Source: CAYSXY01 sp964435165 (lineage in GTDB: Bacteria > Pseudomonadota > Alphaproteobacteria > Rickettsiales > RI-342). From it: 32,481 nucleotides of DNA. A program made the position numbers and the translations under genes. The stretch is from positions 1 to 32,481 of the forward strand of contig CAYSXY010000023.1 of the NCBI GenBank assembly GCA_964435165.1, given 5' to 3'. Shown here piece by piece: positions 24,306 to 32,397 of this stretch. Below the pieces are notes generated by a model. That model saw only the letters and a list, made by a program, of their open reading frames with translations. It searched no databases and was not told the DNA's origin. Position 1 is the stretch's first letter. The number at the start of each line of letters is the position of its first letter.

Positions 24306-25070
24306 TCACCCCATCATATGGTAGCCGCCATCAATATACAGCACATTGCCGGTTACGCGCGGCGACAAATCACTGGCCAGAAATGCCGCATAAGCGCCGA
24401 CATCGTCAATGGTGGCGAGCTGGTGAGCCGGGGTATCTTCCTTAATACGCTCCAGCAATGTATCAAACCGATCCAGCCCGGAAGCGGCGCGTGTTTTGAT
24501 AGGGCTAGGTGAGAGAGCATTCACCCGAATGTGCTGAGGGGCCAGTTCGGCCGCGAGATAGCACACTGTGCTCTCCAATGCGGCTTTGACCGGCCCCATC
24601 AGGTTGTAATGTTCAACCACACGTTCCGCGCCATAAAAGGAGACGGTCATCAATGATCCGCCGGATGACATGAGCGGTTCTGCCAGATTCGCCATGCGGA
24701 TGAAGGAATGGCAGGAGACATCCATCGCCTGCAGCCATCCAGCGGCTGAACAATCGGTGATACGCCCATGCAAATCCTCTTTCGGCGCATAGGCAATGGA
24801 ATGGATCAAAAAGTCTAAACCTCCCCATTGGTCAGCAATCTGTGCAAAGACCGATTCCAACTGCCCTTCCAGACGCACATCGCAGGGTAGAAATAAGGAG
24901 GCATTAATCTCATCTGCCACAGGTTGCACATACGGCCTGGCTTTCTCGTTGAGATACGTCACGGCGATATCGGCACCTGCCTGATGACACAGGCGCGCAC
25001 AGCCGGTTGCGATACTGTGCTCATTGGCAATGCCGACAATCAGTCCTTTTTTACCGGCGAGCGTGAGCAT
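24306..25070 (-). CDS. fabI: Enoyl-[acyl-carrier-protein] reductase (NADH), FabI type
   Basis: A 254-residue short-chain dehydrogenase/reductase that reduces enoyl-ACP in the last step of each fatty-acid elongation cycle. The nucleotide-binding motif is GIANEHSIATG (13-23), the divergent SDR form seen in FabI. The catalytic residues Y146, Y155 and K162 appear in SFYGAERVVEHYNLMGPVKA, and NALSPSPIKTRAASG is the alphaproteobacterial-style substrate loop. Alphaproteobacteria often carry two FabI paralogues, and this sequence resembles the second type as I recall it, so it may be the accessory copy. The ribosome site AGGAGAG sits six bases before the ATG at 25070. A 19-base hairpin lies upstream in the leader (25092-25110). 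Confidence 0.92.
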   Translation of the reverse strand: MLTLAGKKGLIVGIANEHSIATGCARLCHQAGADIAVTYLNEKARPYVQPVADEINASLFLPCDVRLEGQLESVFAQIADQWGGLDFLIHSIAYAPKEDLHGRITDCSAAGWLQAMDVSCHSFIRMANLAEPLMSSGGSLMTVSFYGAERVVEHYNLMGPVKAALESTVCYLAAELAPQHIRVNALSPSPIKTRAASGLDRFDTLLERIKEDTPAHQLATIDDVGAYAAFLASDLSPRVTGNVLYIDGGYHMMG

Positions 25071-25091
25071 AATGATCTCTCCTGATGCAGA

Positions 25092-25110
25092 GAATGACGA
25101 AGAGTCATTC
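25092..25110 (-). promoter_or_regulatory. Perfect 7-base-pair inverted repeat in the fabI leader
   Basis: GAATGAC (25092-25098) and GTCATTC (25104-25110) are perfect inverted copies around a five-base centre, 22 bases before the fabI start codon. It could be a repressor site for fatty-acid control or an mRNA hairpin ahead of the ribosome site. There is no FabR/FadR-type consensus I can recognise. Confidence 0.35.
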
Positions 25111-25150
25111 CCCTAACATAGAAGTCACATAAGTAAGAACCATAAATTAA

Positions 25151-25179
25151 TTGAACGATGTTCATTATTGTGCTATTCT
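25151..25179 (+). promoter_or_regulatory. Putative sigma-70 promoter of the DUF2339 gene
   Basis: TTGAAC (25151-25156) and TATTCT (25174-25179) are separated by 17 bases, and the predicted start is near 25186, about 45 bases before the ATG at 25230. A 13-base dyad TGAAC-GAT-GTTCA (25152-25164) overlaps the -35 box and could be an operator. Confidence 0.45.
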
Positions 25180-25229
25180 TTCTTTAGTCTTTTGGCGTAA
25201 AGAACGAGAAGAACAAGGTGGAGCGCATG

Positions 25230-27941
25230 ATGGATGGCGTATTTGTAATCATAGGGTTGCTGGCATTAGCGGCGGCTATTTTACCCTGGGTCAATTTGGT
25301 GATGATTTTACGGGTAAAGCGTGAGGTGCGGCAATTGATGCAGGCGCGGCGATCTGACATTTTACGGCAGATGCCGACGGCTGGTGATCGTGACGCGCAG
25401 CATGATGATAAAATGGCTGGTCCGCATTCTTCCTCACCTCAAGAAAAACCATTAGAGACGTTGGGAGACCCCGCGGTGGCGACAGAGGCAGCGATGGTCA
25501 CGGCAGACCATGCCATCACATTGAACCAGCATCAACACACACCTCCCACACAAGCAGAGCGACCGGATTCGCAGCAGGATAGTCCATCCGATGCGTCCCA
25601 AGGTTTCCGATTCAGTCAATTGGTCGAATGGCAGTTCGGTGCGCGCCTGCCGGTTTGGATTGGCGGTATGGCGCTGGTGATGGCCGGATTTTTCCTGGTG
25701 AAATACTCCATTGCTCAGGGCTGGCTCAGCCCGCTCGTGCGTGTCATGCTCGGTGGCTTGTTCGGCATGTCCTTGCTCTGGGCAGCGGAACATCTGCGCG
25801 CTCGTGTTGCGCGGGCCAATGAAATACGCATCGCCCAGGCGCTGTCCGGCGCCGGTATTGCCGTGCTGTATTTCTCCTGTTATGCCGCCACCATCTTATA
25901 TGCATTATTACCCAATACTGTCGGCTTTTCCGGCATGGCGGTGATCACGGCGACGGCACTGGTGCTGTCACTGCGTCATGGCCCGGCCATTGCCTTAATG
26001 GGCATGGCAGTCGGGTTCTTGACCCCGGGGCTGATTGGATCGTCGAACCCATCTGCGCCCTTGCTCTTTCTCTATCTGGGCATGCTGTTCAGTGGGGTCA
26101 TGATGGTGATTCGCTGTCACGACTGGTGGTGGCTGTCTATTCCGTCTGTGCTGGCGGCGTTGCTCTGGGTAGTGCTGTGGATGCTGCGTGGGTTGGATGC
26201 TGGTGACACCTTGTGGCTGGCCCTGTTTTTGCTCGGCGTCAGTGCCGTCATTGTGCAGCAATCGCGTGATCAATGGACAGCTGATACTCAAATGGCGCAG
26301 CGCTGGATGCATCTGCCATCGCTTCTGAATTATATCGGTCTCGGTAGCGCCTTGCTGCTGATGGGGGCGGTGGCCTCGCATGGCGGTATTGCCTTGATGG
26401 AGTGGGTCTGGTTCGGCATGCTGGCTGGGGCCGGTCTGCTACTGGCCTGGTTCAACCCGCGCATCTATGGTTTTGTCCCATGGCTTGCCATTGCCGTGAC
26501 CTATGTCATGCTCGCTGGCTGGCGCAGTGGCGATATGGCCGAATGGATGCTGGTATGGGGAATCTATGTCGCCCTGTTTGCTGGCGTGGGTTATGCGCTG
26601 CTCTGGAATACGCCGGACAAGCTGCATTGGGGAGGACTCTCCGCTGTGGCCGCCCTGGGAGGGTATCTCTTAGGCTATTATCGATTACATGATGCGCCAT
26701 TCCTCGCCGATGTGCCACTCTTCTGGGGGCTATTAGCCTCCGCACTGGCGGCGTGGTCGGTCTACGCCGTGCATGAAGTGCGCCACCGTCTGCAAGCCGG
26801 GCGTGAGCAGTCACTTCTCATTGCGGGATTTGCAACGTTAGCGACCAGTTTGATTGCGCTGGCGATGTTCATTGAACTGGAGCGGGAGTTTCTATCGCTG
26901 GCGATTGCCGCTCAGCTATTCACGCTCAGCTGGTTATCGCATCGTACAAGCCTTGCCATATTACGCGTGCTGGCGGGTGTCATGCTGGCGGTGTTTGCCG
27001 CCGTGCTGCTGCCCCAGATTTTCTTGCTGCTGCAATTAACGGCCTATAGCCTGATAGAGCTGCGTTTGCCCTTGCAGGATACGGTGCCGATGGTGCAGTG
27101 GCCTGTGATTCAACTGGGAGTGCCTGCGCTGCTATTTGTCCTGTCATCCTGGCAATTGCGCGCGTTTCAGGATGGTCGATTAGTGCATATGCTGGAGTGT
27201 ACCGCGATTACCCTGGCGGCGTTAATGGGCTATTATCTCATGCGCCATGCGTTCCATGTCGATGCGCAGTTGTTGTTTGCCAAGGCAGGATTTGTCGAGC
27301 GTGGTGCGACGACGAATGTGCTGTTTGTCTTCGGCCTGTCGTGTCTGTGGATCGGGCGGCACTATACTCGTCAGGCGGTCACACTGGCAGGCATGACTCT
27401 GTGCATGGTCGCGCTATTCCGCATCGGCTATTTTGACATGTTGCGCTACAATCCCGCATTTGCCGCCCAGCAGGTGTCAGGCACAGGGTTGTTTAATGCA
27501 CTGCTGCTGCCCTTTGGCCTGCCGCTCATTTGGAATCATTGGCATCAACGCTTGGCGGATCATCATGGCTGGCTGCAGAAAATATCATCTGCGATGCAAT
27601 TTATGATGCTGTTAGCACTGCTGACCCTGAATGTTCGCTATGCGTTTCATGGTGAAATGATGCATCATGGAGAAGCGTCACTGGCGGAGATCTATACCTA
27701 TTCGATCGTCTGGCTCATCTTTGGGTTAGGGCTGGCCGTTGCAGGCATATGTTATGAACGACAGTCCTGGCGGCTGGCATCACTGGGGTTGTTAGTGGTC
27801 GTGGTTGGAAAGGTGTTCCTGTATGATGCGTCTGAATTAGATGGATTGTGGCGGGTCATGTCCTTCTTTGGCTTAGGCCTGAGCCTTATTGGCCTTAGCT
27901 ATGGCTATACAAGGTTCGTATCACGCGGCGCGGCTATGTAA
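25230..27941 (+). CDS. Large polytopic membrane protein, DUF2339 family
   Basis: A 903-residue protein with one N-terminal membrane helix (about 4-25), a cytoplasmic or periplasmic hydrophilic linker of about 100 residues (His/Gln/Ser/Pro-rich), then some 25 consecutive hydrophobic helices to the C-terminus. The start of the polytopic part, FGARLPVWIGGMALVMAGFF followed by LVKYSIAQGWLSP, and later GAGIAVLYFSCYAA and GMAVGFLTPGL, match the DUF2339 family of predicted membrane proteins. No biochemical function is known for it. Family members elsewhere occur near cell-envelope genes (recalled, weak). The ATG at 25230 has GGAG six bases upstream; an ATG at 25227 and a GTG at 25218 are alternatives. 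It has its own promoter and diverges from fabI. Confidence 0.85.
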   Translation: MDGVFVIIGLLALAAAILPWVNLVMILRVKREVRQLMQARRSDILRQMPTAGDRDAQHDDKMAGPHSSSPQEKPLETLGDPAVATEAAMVTADHAITLNQHQHTPPTQAERPDSQQDSPSDASQGFRFSQLVEWQFGARLPVWIGGMALVMAGFFLVKYSIAQGWLSPLVRVMLGGLFGMSLLWAAEHLRARVARANEIRIAQALSGAGIAVLYFSCYAATILYALLPNTVGFSGMAVITATALVLSLRHGPAIALMGMAVGFLTPGLIGSSNPSAPLLFLYLGMLFSGVMMVIRCHDWWWLSIPSVLAALLWVVLWMLRGLDAGDTLWLALFLLGVSAVIVQQSRDQWTADTQMAQRWMHLPSLLNYIGLGSALLLMGAVASHGGIALMEWVWFGMLAGAGLLLAWFNPRIYGFVPWLAIAVTYVMLAGWRSGDMAEWMLVWGIYVALFAGVGYALLWNTPDKLHWGGLSAVAALGGYLLGYYRLHDAPFLADVPLFWGLLASALAAWSVYAVHEVRHRLQAGREQSLLIAGFATLATSLIALAMFIELEREFLSLAIAAQLFTLSWLSHRTSLAILRVLAGVMLAVFAAVLLPQIFLLLQLTAYSLIELRLPLQDTVPMVQWPVIQLGVPALLFVLSSWQLRAFQDGRLVHMLECTAITLAALMGYYLMRHAFHVDAQLLFAKAGFVERGATTNVLFVFGLSCLWIGRHYTRQAVTLAGMTLCMVALFRIGYFDMLRYNPAFAAQQVSGTGLFNALLLPFGLPLIWNHWHQRLADHHGWLQKISSAMQFMMLLALLTLNVRYAFHGEMMHHGEASLAEIYTYSIVWLIFGLGLAVAGICYERQSWRLASLGLLVVVVGKVFLYDASELDGLWRVMSFFGLGLSLIGLSYGYTRFVSRGAAM

Positions 27942-28045
27942 GGCGAGTCGTCATAAAAGGTTAAAGAAATAATGCTATTCTTAAGCATTAGCCTTTATGC
28001 GGCCGATAATAAATGTACGCTTAAACAATAAAGCAGGCGATGACG

Positions 28046-28147
28046 ATGAAAGATTTTGCGGAAATTGTATTAGAAATGCTGCCCTGGATTTTGGGCATCA
28101 TGGTGCTCATTTTTATCTGCGCCTATGTATTGGGATATTCTCTCTAA
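28046..28147 (+). CDS. Putative 33-residue single-pass membrane micro-protein
   Basis: ATG at 28046 to TAA at 28145-28147 encodes MKDFAEIVLEMLPWILG... followed by a hydrophobic stretch ending in YVLGYSL. It has a short acidic amphipathic N-terminus (residues 2-12) and one membrane segment (about 13-31). AGG at 28035-28037 is a suitably spaced ribosome site. It lies 104 bases after the DUF2339 gene and 100 before ybgC. I do not recognise it. Hydrophobic character, ribosome site and an otherwise empty gap support it; chance cannot be ruled out at this size. Confidence 0.4.
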   Translation: MKDFAEIVLEMLPWILGIMVLIFICAYVLGYSL

Positions 28148-28247
28148 CACCCATCAATAATTACGACTACTAATCCCTTACGCATCTTCTCATACCCCAA
28201 TCGCTATGAGGCTGGTGGTAATGTCTGCCTTGTGATAACAGATATGT

Positions 28248-28667
28248 ATGGCCACATACCACGAAAGTACGTATCGCGTTTATTATGAAGATACCGATGC
28301 CGGTGGCATTGTTTACTATGCCAATTATCTGAAATTCGCCGAGCGGGCTCGCACCGAGTGGTTGCGCGACCACGGGTTCGAACAGCAACAATTGCGCGAT
28401 AAGCAGCGCATTGGTTTTGTCGTCAAAGAGCTGCAGATTACTTATCACCAACCCGCCATACTGGATGATATGATCACCGTGCAAAGCCGCTTGCAGGGAT
28501 GCAAGGGAGCGACTATGACTATGACGCAGCATATTGTACGCGACGCCGTGCTGTTGATTGAGCTTGATGTGACACTGGTCTGCGTCTCGGAAGATGCGAA
28601 AAACCAGACGCTAAAACCGTCGCGTCTGCCAGATGCCATGCGAACTGCATTGATGCAGACAGCATGA
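28248..28667 (+). CDS. ybgC: Acyl-CoA thioesterase, YbgC/4-hydroxybenzoyl-CoA type, of the Tol-Pal cluster
   Basis: A 139-residue hot-dog-fold thioesterase. The signature YYEDTDAGGIVYYANYLKF holds the catalytic Asp (D17), and AERARTEWL follows, as usual. The position equivalent to His25 of E. coli YbgC is Tyr, a variant I believe is common in Alphaproteobacteria. YbgC accompanies tol genes throughout Proteobacteria and may act on acyl-CoA or acyl-ACP in phospholipid metabolism, though its link to Tol function is not settled. It precedes tolQ by 28 bases. The ATG at 28248 has a weak ribosome site. Confidence 0.92.
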   Translation: MATYHESTYRVYYEDTDAGGIVYYANYLKFAERARTEWLRDHGFEQQQLRDKQRIGFVVKELQITYHQPAILDDMITVQSRLQGCKGATMTMTQHIVRDAVLLIELDVTLVCVSEDAKNQTLKPSRLPDAMRTALMQTA

Positions 28668-28695
28668 ACGCCATAATCAAAAAGGAGAGCCGCCT

Positions 28696-29460
28696 ATGAC
28701 CACTGCCGTTGATGCCGTTGAACTGGCTGGAACTATGGCAGCGCATGATATGAGCATGCTCGGCATGTTTATGCAGGCGGATATCGTGGTTAAGGCCGTG
28801 ATGATCCTGCTGCTGGGGTTATCCGTCTGGTGCTGGGCGACTATTTTTCAAAAAATGTCCGGATTCAAAACAGCAACGCAGAAAGCGGATGCCTTTCAGG
28901 AAAAATTCTGGGAAAGCGATGATCTTGATGAATGTTATGAGGTGATGCGCAAAGGGCGCGGCAGCCCCCTGCAACGGGTGTTTATCGCCGGCATGCAGGA
29001 ATGGTATGCCTCCAATATTAAGGAAATTGGTAAGCTCGACCAATCTACCAAGGATGCGATTCTGGCGCGCATAGACCGCATTATGGCGGTGGCGCGCAAC
29101 CGCGAACTGGATCGTATGGAGCGCAAACTTGGTTTTATGGCAACGCTCGGGGCCACGGCTCCATTTATTGGGCTGTTTGGCACCGTGTGGGGCATCATGA
29201 ATGCCTTTCAGAGTATTGCTGTGGAAAAAAATACCAGCCTGGTTGTAGTGGCGCCCGGGATTGCTGAAGCACTTTTTGTCACCGCTATGGGGTTGTTTGT
29301 CGCGATTCCGGCGGTGGTGGCGTATAACCGCTTCGCAGCACAGGCACAGCAATTCGGTGGAGTCATGGAAGATTTTTGCACCGAGTTTGTCGCATTGCTC
29401 TCGCGCCAGTTGCATGCGCGCCGTCGCCGTACGAGCCCTGATCTGGAAGAGGCAGCATAA
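28696..29460 (+). CDS. tolQ: Tol-Pal system proton channel subunit TolQ
   Basis: A 254-residue MotA/ExbB-family inner-membrane protein that forms the proton-driven motor of the Tol-Pal system with TolR. Helices: about 29-50 (VVKAVMILLLGLSVWCWATIF), about 148-172 (LGFMATLGATAPFIGLFGTV), which with WGIMNAFQ is the conserved channel motif, and about 190-216 (GIAEALFVTAMGLFVAIPA). A cytoplasmic loop between the first two carries the usual RNRELDRMERKLG. The ribosome site GGAG lies eight bases before the ATG. The stop overlaps the tolR start as TAATG. Confidence 0.96.
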   Translation: MTTAVDAVELAGTMAAHDMSMLGMFMQADIVVKAVMILLLGLSVWCWATIFQKMSGFKTATQKADAFQEKFWESDDLDECYEVMRKGRGSPLQRVFIAGMQEWYASNIKEIGKLDQSTKDAILARIDRIMAVARNRELDRMERKLGFMATLGATAPFIGLFGTVWGIMNAFQSIAVEKNTSLVVVAPGIAEALFVTAMGLFVAIPAVVAYNRFAAQAQQFGGVMEDFCTEFVALLSRQLHARRRRTSPDLEEAA

Positions 29461-29900
29461 TGGGAGCTTCCATGCCATCGGGTGGCGGCAGAGGATCGCG
29501 TCACCAACGCCGCATCATGTCAGAGATTAACGTCACCCCCTTCGTGGATGTGATGTTGGTATTACTGATTATTTTTATGGTCGCGGCGCCCATGCTCACT
29601 GCTGGGGTGACGGTGGATCTACCGGAAAGCGCGGCTAAGCCGCTGCCGGGGCAGGATGAGCCACTATCCGTTTCCGTGAGGGCAGACGGTGAAATTTACA
29701 TTCAGGAGACCAAAACCGCACTGAATGAGCTGGGGCCTCGCCTGAGCGCGATTACCCAGGCCAATCGCGATGCTCGCATTTTTGTGCGGGGGGACCAGGC
29801 CATCGATTATGGCCGGGTCATGCGGGTGATGGGCGAAATTCATGCTGCCGGATTCCATAAGGTAGCGCTGGTGACCGAACCGATTCAATCCGGGCGTTAA
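29460..29900 (+). CDS. tolR: Tol-Pal system protein TolR
   Basis: A 146-residue ExbD-family protein with one membrane helix (about 27-45). The conserved motif EINVTPFVDVMLVLLIIFMV includes D30, the proton-conducting aspartate (D23 in E. coli TolR). The periplasmic domain (about 50-146) shows the family end IHAAGFHKVALVTEP. The N-terminus has a Gly/Arg-rich cytoplasmic stretch (GGGRGSRHQRR), longer than in E. coli. It overlaps tolQ by one base and is followed by tolA after three bases, so the genes form one unit. Confidence 0.96.
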   Translation: MGASMPSGGGRGSRHQRRIMSEINVTPFVDVMLVLLIIFMVAAPMLTAGVTVDLPESAAKPLPGQDEPLSVSVRADGEIYIQETKTALNELGPRLSAITQANRDARIFVRGDQAIDYGRVMRVMGEIHAAGFHKVALVTEPIQSGR

Positions 29901-29903
29901 TCT

Positions 29904-30728
29904 ATGGGGCAGGGCTGGCTGCCATCACTGGCATTACATGGCATGATTCTGGCGATTGCGCTGATGGGGCTACCATCTTTTCTCCAGCGTGAGCAGGTGA
30001 TCGACACCTCTGCTATGGTTGTCGAGCTCGTGCCGGTCGGCGAGCGTACGAACATCAAACCGCCTCCGCCGACAGAAACACCCAAACCAAAACCAGAGCG
30101 GCCTAAGCCAAAGCTGCAGCCGAAACCTCCCAAACCCAAAGAGCCGACGCTGCCTAAGCCGGAGCCGGTAGCGCAAAAAGAACTGGCGCCGCCTCCGCCG
30201 AAAGAAACGCCCAAACCAACCCCGGAACCGGCTGAGGCAAAGCCAGAAAAGCCGAAAGAAACAAAGCCCGAACCAAAGCCAGAGCCGAAGCAGGCTCAGC
30301 CGAGTTTTGATGATATTTTGAAAGATTTGGCGGATGAAGCCAAAGACCGCGAGCCTCAGCTCGCCGATCGCAGTGCGGCCAACACGCCTTCGCGCAGCCA
30401 ATATAATCCGTCAATGCCGCTTTCCGTGAGCCAGGTCGATGCCATTCGCCGCCAGATCCAGCGCTGCTGGCGTATCCCGGCCGGGGTACGCGATGCCCAC
30501 GAATTGGTTATTAATCTTCGGCTGATGCTGGCTCAGGATGGCTCTGTGCGCCGCGTTGAGGTGATGGACCGACTGCGCTACGGGACAGACCGCACCTATC
30601 GTGCTGCAGCCGATAGCGCGGTGCGTGCCGTCAAGATGTGCAGCCCATTAAAAGAGTTGCCCGCTAATCGCTATGCCAGTTGGCGCGAGATGGAACTGAC
30701 CTTCAACCCGCGCGATGTGCTCTATTGA
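29904..30728 (+). CDS. tolA: Tol-Pal system protein TolA
   Basis: A 274-residue periplasm-spanning protein linking the TolQR motor to TolB-Pal in the outer membrane. The N-terminal helix is about 7-23, followed by a Pro/Lys/Glu-rich rod (about 48-132) built from PKP and PEP repeats, quite unlike the Ala-rich helical rod of E. coli TolA and more like TonB. The C-terminal TolA/TonB domain begins near 175 (VDAIRRQIQRCWRIPAGVRD). Cysteines near 189 and 245 (VKMCSPLKEL) fit the disulfide of TolA domain III. The shorter length compared with E. coli (421) is common in Alphaproteobacteria. Context identifies it as TolA instead of TonB. Confidence 0.93.
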   Translation: MGQGWLPSLALHGMILAIALMGLPSFLQREQVIDTSAMVVELVPVGERTNIKPPPPTETPKPKPERPKPKLQPKPPKPKEPTLPKPEPVAQKELAPPPPKETPKPTPEPAEAKPEKPKETKPEPKPEPKQAQPSFDDILKDLADEAKDREPQLADRSAANTPSRSQYNPSMPLSVSQVDAIRRQIQRCWRIPAGVRDAHELVINLRLMLAQDGSVRRVEVMDRLRYGTDRTYRAAADSAVRAVKMCSPLKELPANRYASWREMELTFNPRDVLY

Positions 30729-31077
30729 ATCGTGCAGGGGAATTACTCCGTGCCCCTTTGGGAGGATTGGAGGAGTCGTAGGTGAAGGCAAACGACCGAT
30801 GGGAGCACAGCCGTCATGCGCCTGAATGAAATATACCCTGCTCCTCTGCAAAGGGGTGGCTGTAACACGACTGTCGTTGTTTGACGCAGCCGGGTATTCT
30901 GCTAACAGTAAGCGCGATATGGCTATAGTCAATCCACTTCATGTTCGGATACTATATGAGACGGCTATAAAGCCTGCGACTGCGGGCTGCGCCTTATTGA
31001 CGCGTAAATATTCCTGCAAAATTCTGAACAGGAATTTGCAGGATAAACCATAACTGCTGCTGACAGGGAGAAATGGC
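30729..31077 (+). other. 349-base tolA-tolB gap with hairpins and no convincing gene
   Basis: This unusually long gap in an otherwise compact operon holds no reading frame with coding character. It contains complementary segments CCCCTTTG (about 30753-30760) and CAAAGGGG (about 30848-30855). A compact hairpin AGCCTGC-GACT-GCGGGCT lies at 30971-30988. A weak promoter-like pair sits at TAGTCA (30926-30931) and TACTAT (30950-30955), 18 bases apart. It may hold a second tolB promoter, an untranslated regulatory RNA, or both. The tolB ribosome site, CAGGGAG, is at 31064-31070. Confidence 0.4.
31012..31043 (+). promoter_or_regulatory. Stable RNA hairpin in the tolB leader
   Basis: TCCTGCAAAATTC (31012-31024) pairs with GGAATTTGCAGGA (31031-31043): nine perfect base pairs, one A-A mismatch, then three more with one G-U, around a six-base loop. 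No U-run follows, so it is not a standard terminator. It ends 20 bases before the tolB ribosome site, a place where it could control translation, protect mRNA, or be processed. Confidence 0.45.
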
Positions 31078-32397
31078 ATGAATCGGATCATTGCAACCAT
31101 AATGCTGGCCTTGGTGATGATACCAGTACCCGCCATGGCAGTGTTGAAAGTTGACATCACGCAGGGACACCGTGATCCGCTACCGATTGCCCTGCCCGAT
31201 CTGCCGGGAGCAACAGAAGAAGATGTGCGTATTGGCCGCGATATTATGCGGGTGGTCCAGGCCAATTTGGAGCGTTCCGGCCTGTTTGCCAGTGTTGATA
31301 AGCGCGCCTTTATCGAGCAGGTCGCGTACGGCCAGGTGCTGCCGCGATTTGGCGATTGGCGGCAGATTAATGCCCAGGCGCTGGTGACCGGCACGGTGAC
31401 GAATCGGGACAGCCAGAATGTCAGTATCGCCTTTCGCCTATGGGATACCTACGCCGAACAACAAATTGCCGGCAAGGAGTTTACCACACTGAAGGAAAAC
31501 TGGCGTCGGGTCGCCCATCTGATTTCCGATGAAATATATAAACGTCTGACCGGGGAAGAGGGGTATTTCGATTCGCGTATTGTCTATATCGCGGAGTCAG
31601 GCCCGGCTGACCGCCGGGTGAAGCGCCTGGCCGTGATGGACCAGGACGGCGAGAATCATAAATTTCTGACCGATGGGTCTTATCTGGTGCTCACGCCGCG
31701 TTTTTCTCCAAGCTTTCAGGAGGTCATTTATCTCTCCTATAAAAGCGATGTGCCGCGTGTGCATATCCGTGATCTGGAGACGGGCCGCGAAGATGTGTTG
31801 GGCGAATTTCGCGGCATGTCCTTTGCCCCGCGCTTTTCCGCCGATGGCGGGCGCGTGATTATGTCCATTGCCGAAGAGGGCAACACCGATATTTTCGAGA
31901 TGGATTTGCGCTCGCGCCATATCCGTCAGTTGACCGATCACCCGGCCATTGATACGTCCCCTTCTTATGCGCCGGATGGCCGCCGCATTGTCTTCAACTC
32001 CGATCGTGGCGGAAGCCAGCAGCTCTATGTGATGGATGCGGGAGGCGGCAATGTGCAACGTATCAGTTTTGGGGATGGTCGCTATGGAACGCCCGTCTGG
32101 TCACCACGTGGCGATTTGGTGGCGTTTACTAAAATGCATCAGGGCGAATTTTACATCGGCGTGATGCGTCCGGATGGTTCAGGCGAGCGCCTGCTGACGC
32201 GTGGTTATTTGGTGGAGGGGCCAACCTGGTCATCCAACGGTCGGGTGATTGTGTTTACTCGCCAGGAAAGAGGCACGCGCACCACCAATGGCCGTAGCCG
32301 GTTGTTTTCAGTTGATGTGACGGGTTTTAACGAGCGTGAGATTATCACGCCGATGGATGCATCCGATCCAGCCTGGTCACCACTATTGCCGCTCTAA
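31078..32397 (+). CDS. tolB: Tol-Pal system periplasmic protein TolB
   Basis: A 439-residue periplasmic protein with a cleavable signal peptide (about 1-22, ending PAMA) and TolB's N-terminal alpha/beta domain (about 25-160). The C-terminal six-bladed beta-propeller shows repeated WD/PD40-type blades: YLVLTPRFSPSFQEVIYLSY, PRFSADGGRVIMS, PSYAPDGRRIVFNSDRGG, PVWSPRGDLVAFTK, PTWSSNGRVIVFTR and PAWSPLLPL. TolB binds Pal and delivers it during cell constriction. The CAGGGAG ribosome site is seven bases from the ATG. The next expected gene, pal, would start just after the window; 32398-32481 contains no gene. Confidence 0.97.
   Translation: MNRIIATIMLALVMIPVPAMAVLKVDITQGHRDPLPIALPDLPGATEEDVRIGRDIMRVVQANLERSGLFASVDKRAFIEQVAYGQVLPRFGDWRQINAQALVTGTVTNRDSQNVSIAFRLWDTYAEQQIAGKEFTTLKENWRRVAHLISDEIYKRLTGEEGYFDSRIVYIAESGPADRRVKRLAVMDQDGENHKFLTDGSYLVLTPRFSPSFQEVIYLSYKSDVPRVHIRDLETGREDVLGEFRGMSFAPRFSADGGRVIMSIAEEGNTDIFEMDLRSRHIRQLTDHPAIDTSPSYAPDGRRIVFNSDRGGSQQLYVMDAGGGNVQRISFGDGRYGTPVWSPRGDLVAFTKMHQGEFYIGVMRPDGSGERLLTRGYLVEGPTWSSNGRVIVFTRQERGTRTTNGRSRLFSVDVTGFNEREIITPMDASDPAWSPLLPL

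Noticed and set aside
27970..27990. Hairpin TAATGCT/AGCATTA after the DUF2339 gene
   Set aside because: Seven AT-rich pairs with no following T-run; too weak to call a terminator.
29897..30401. Minus-strand frames opposite tolA with Gly/Phe-rich or Arg-rich repeats
   Set aside because: Their composition is simply the complement of the Pro/Lys/Glu repeat in TolA; there are no independent coding signals.
30826..31053. 75-codon plus-strand reading frame in the tolA-tolB gap
   Set aside because: No ribosome site, no coherent protein character, and it runs through the RNA hairpins at 30971 and 31012; treated as chance.
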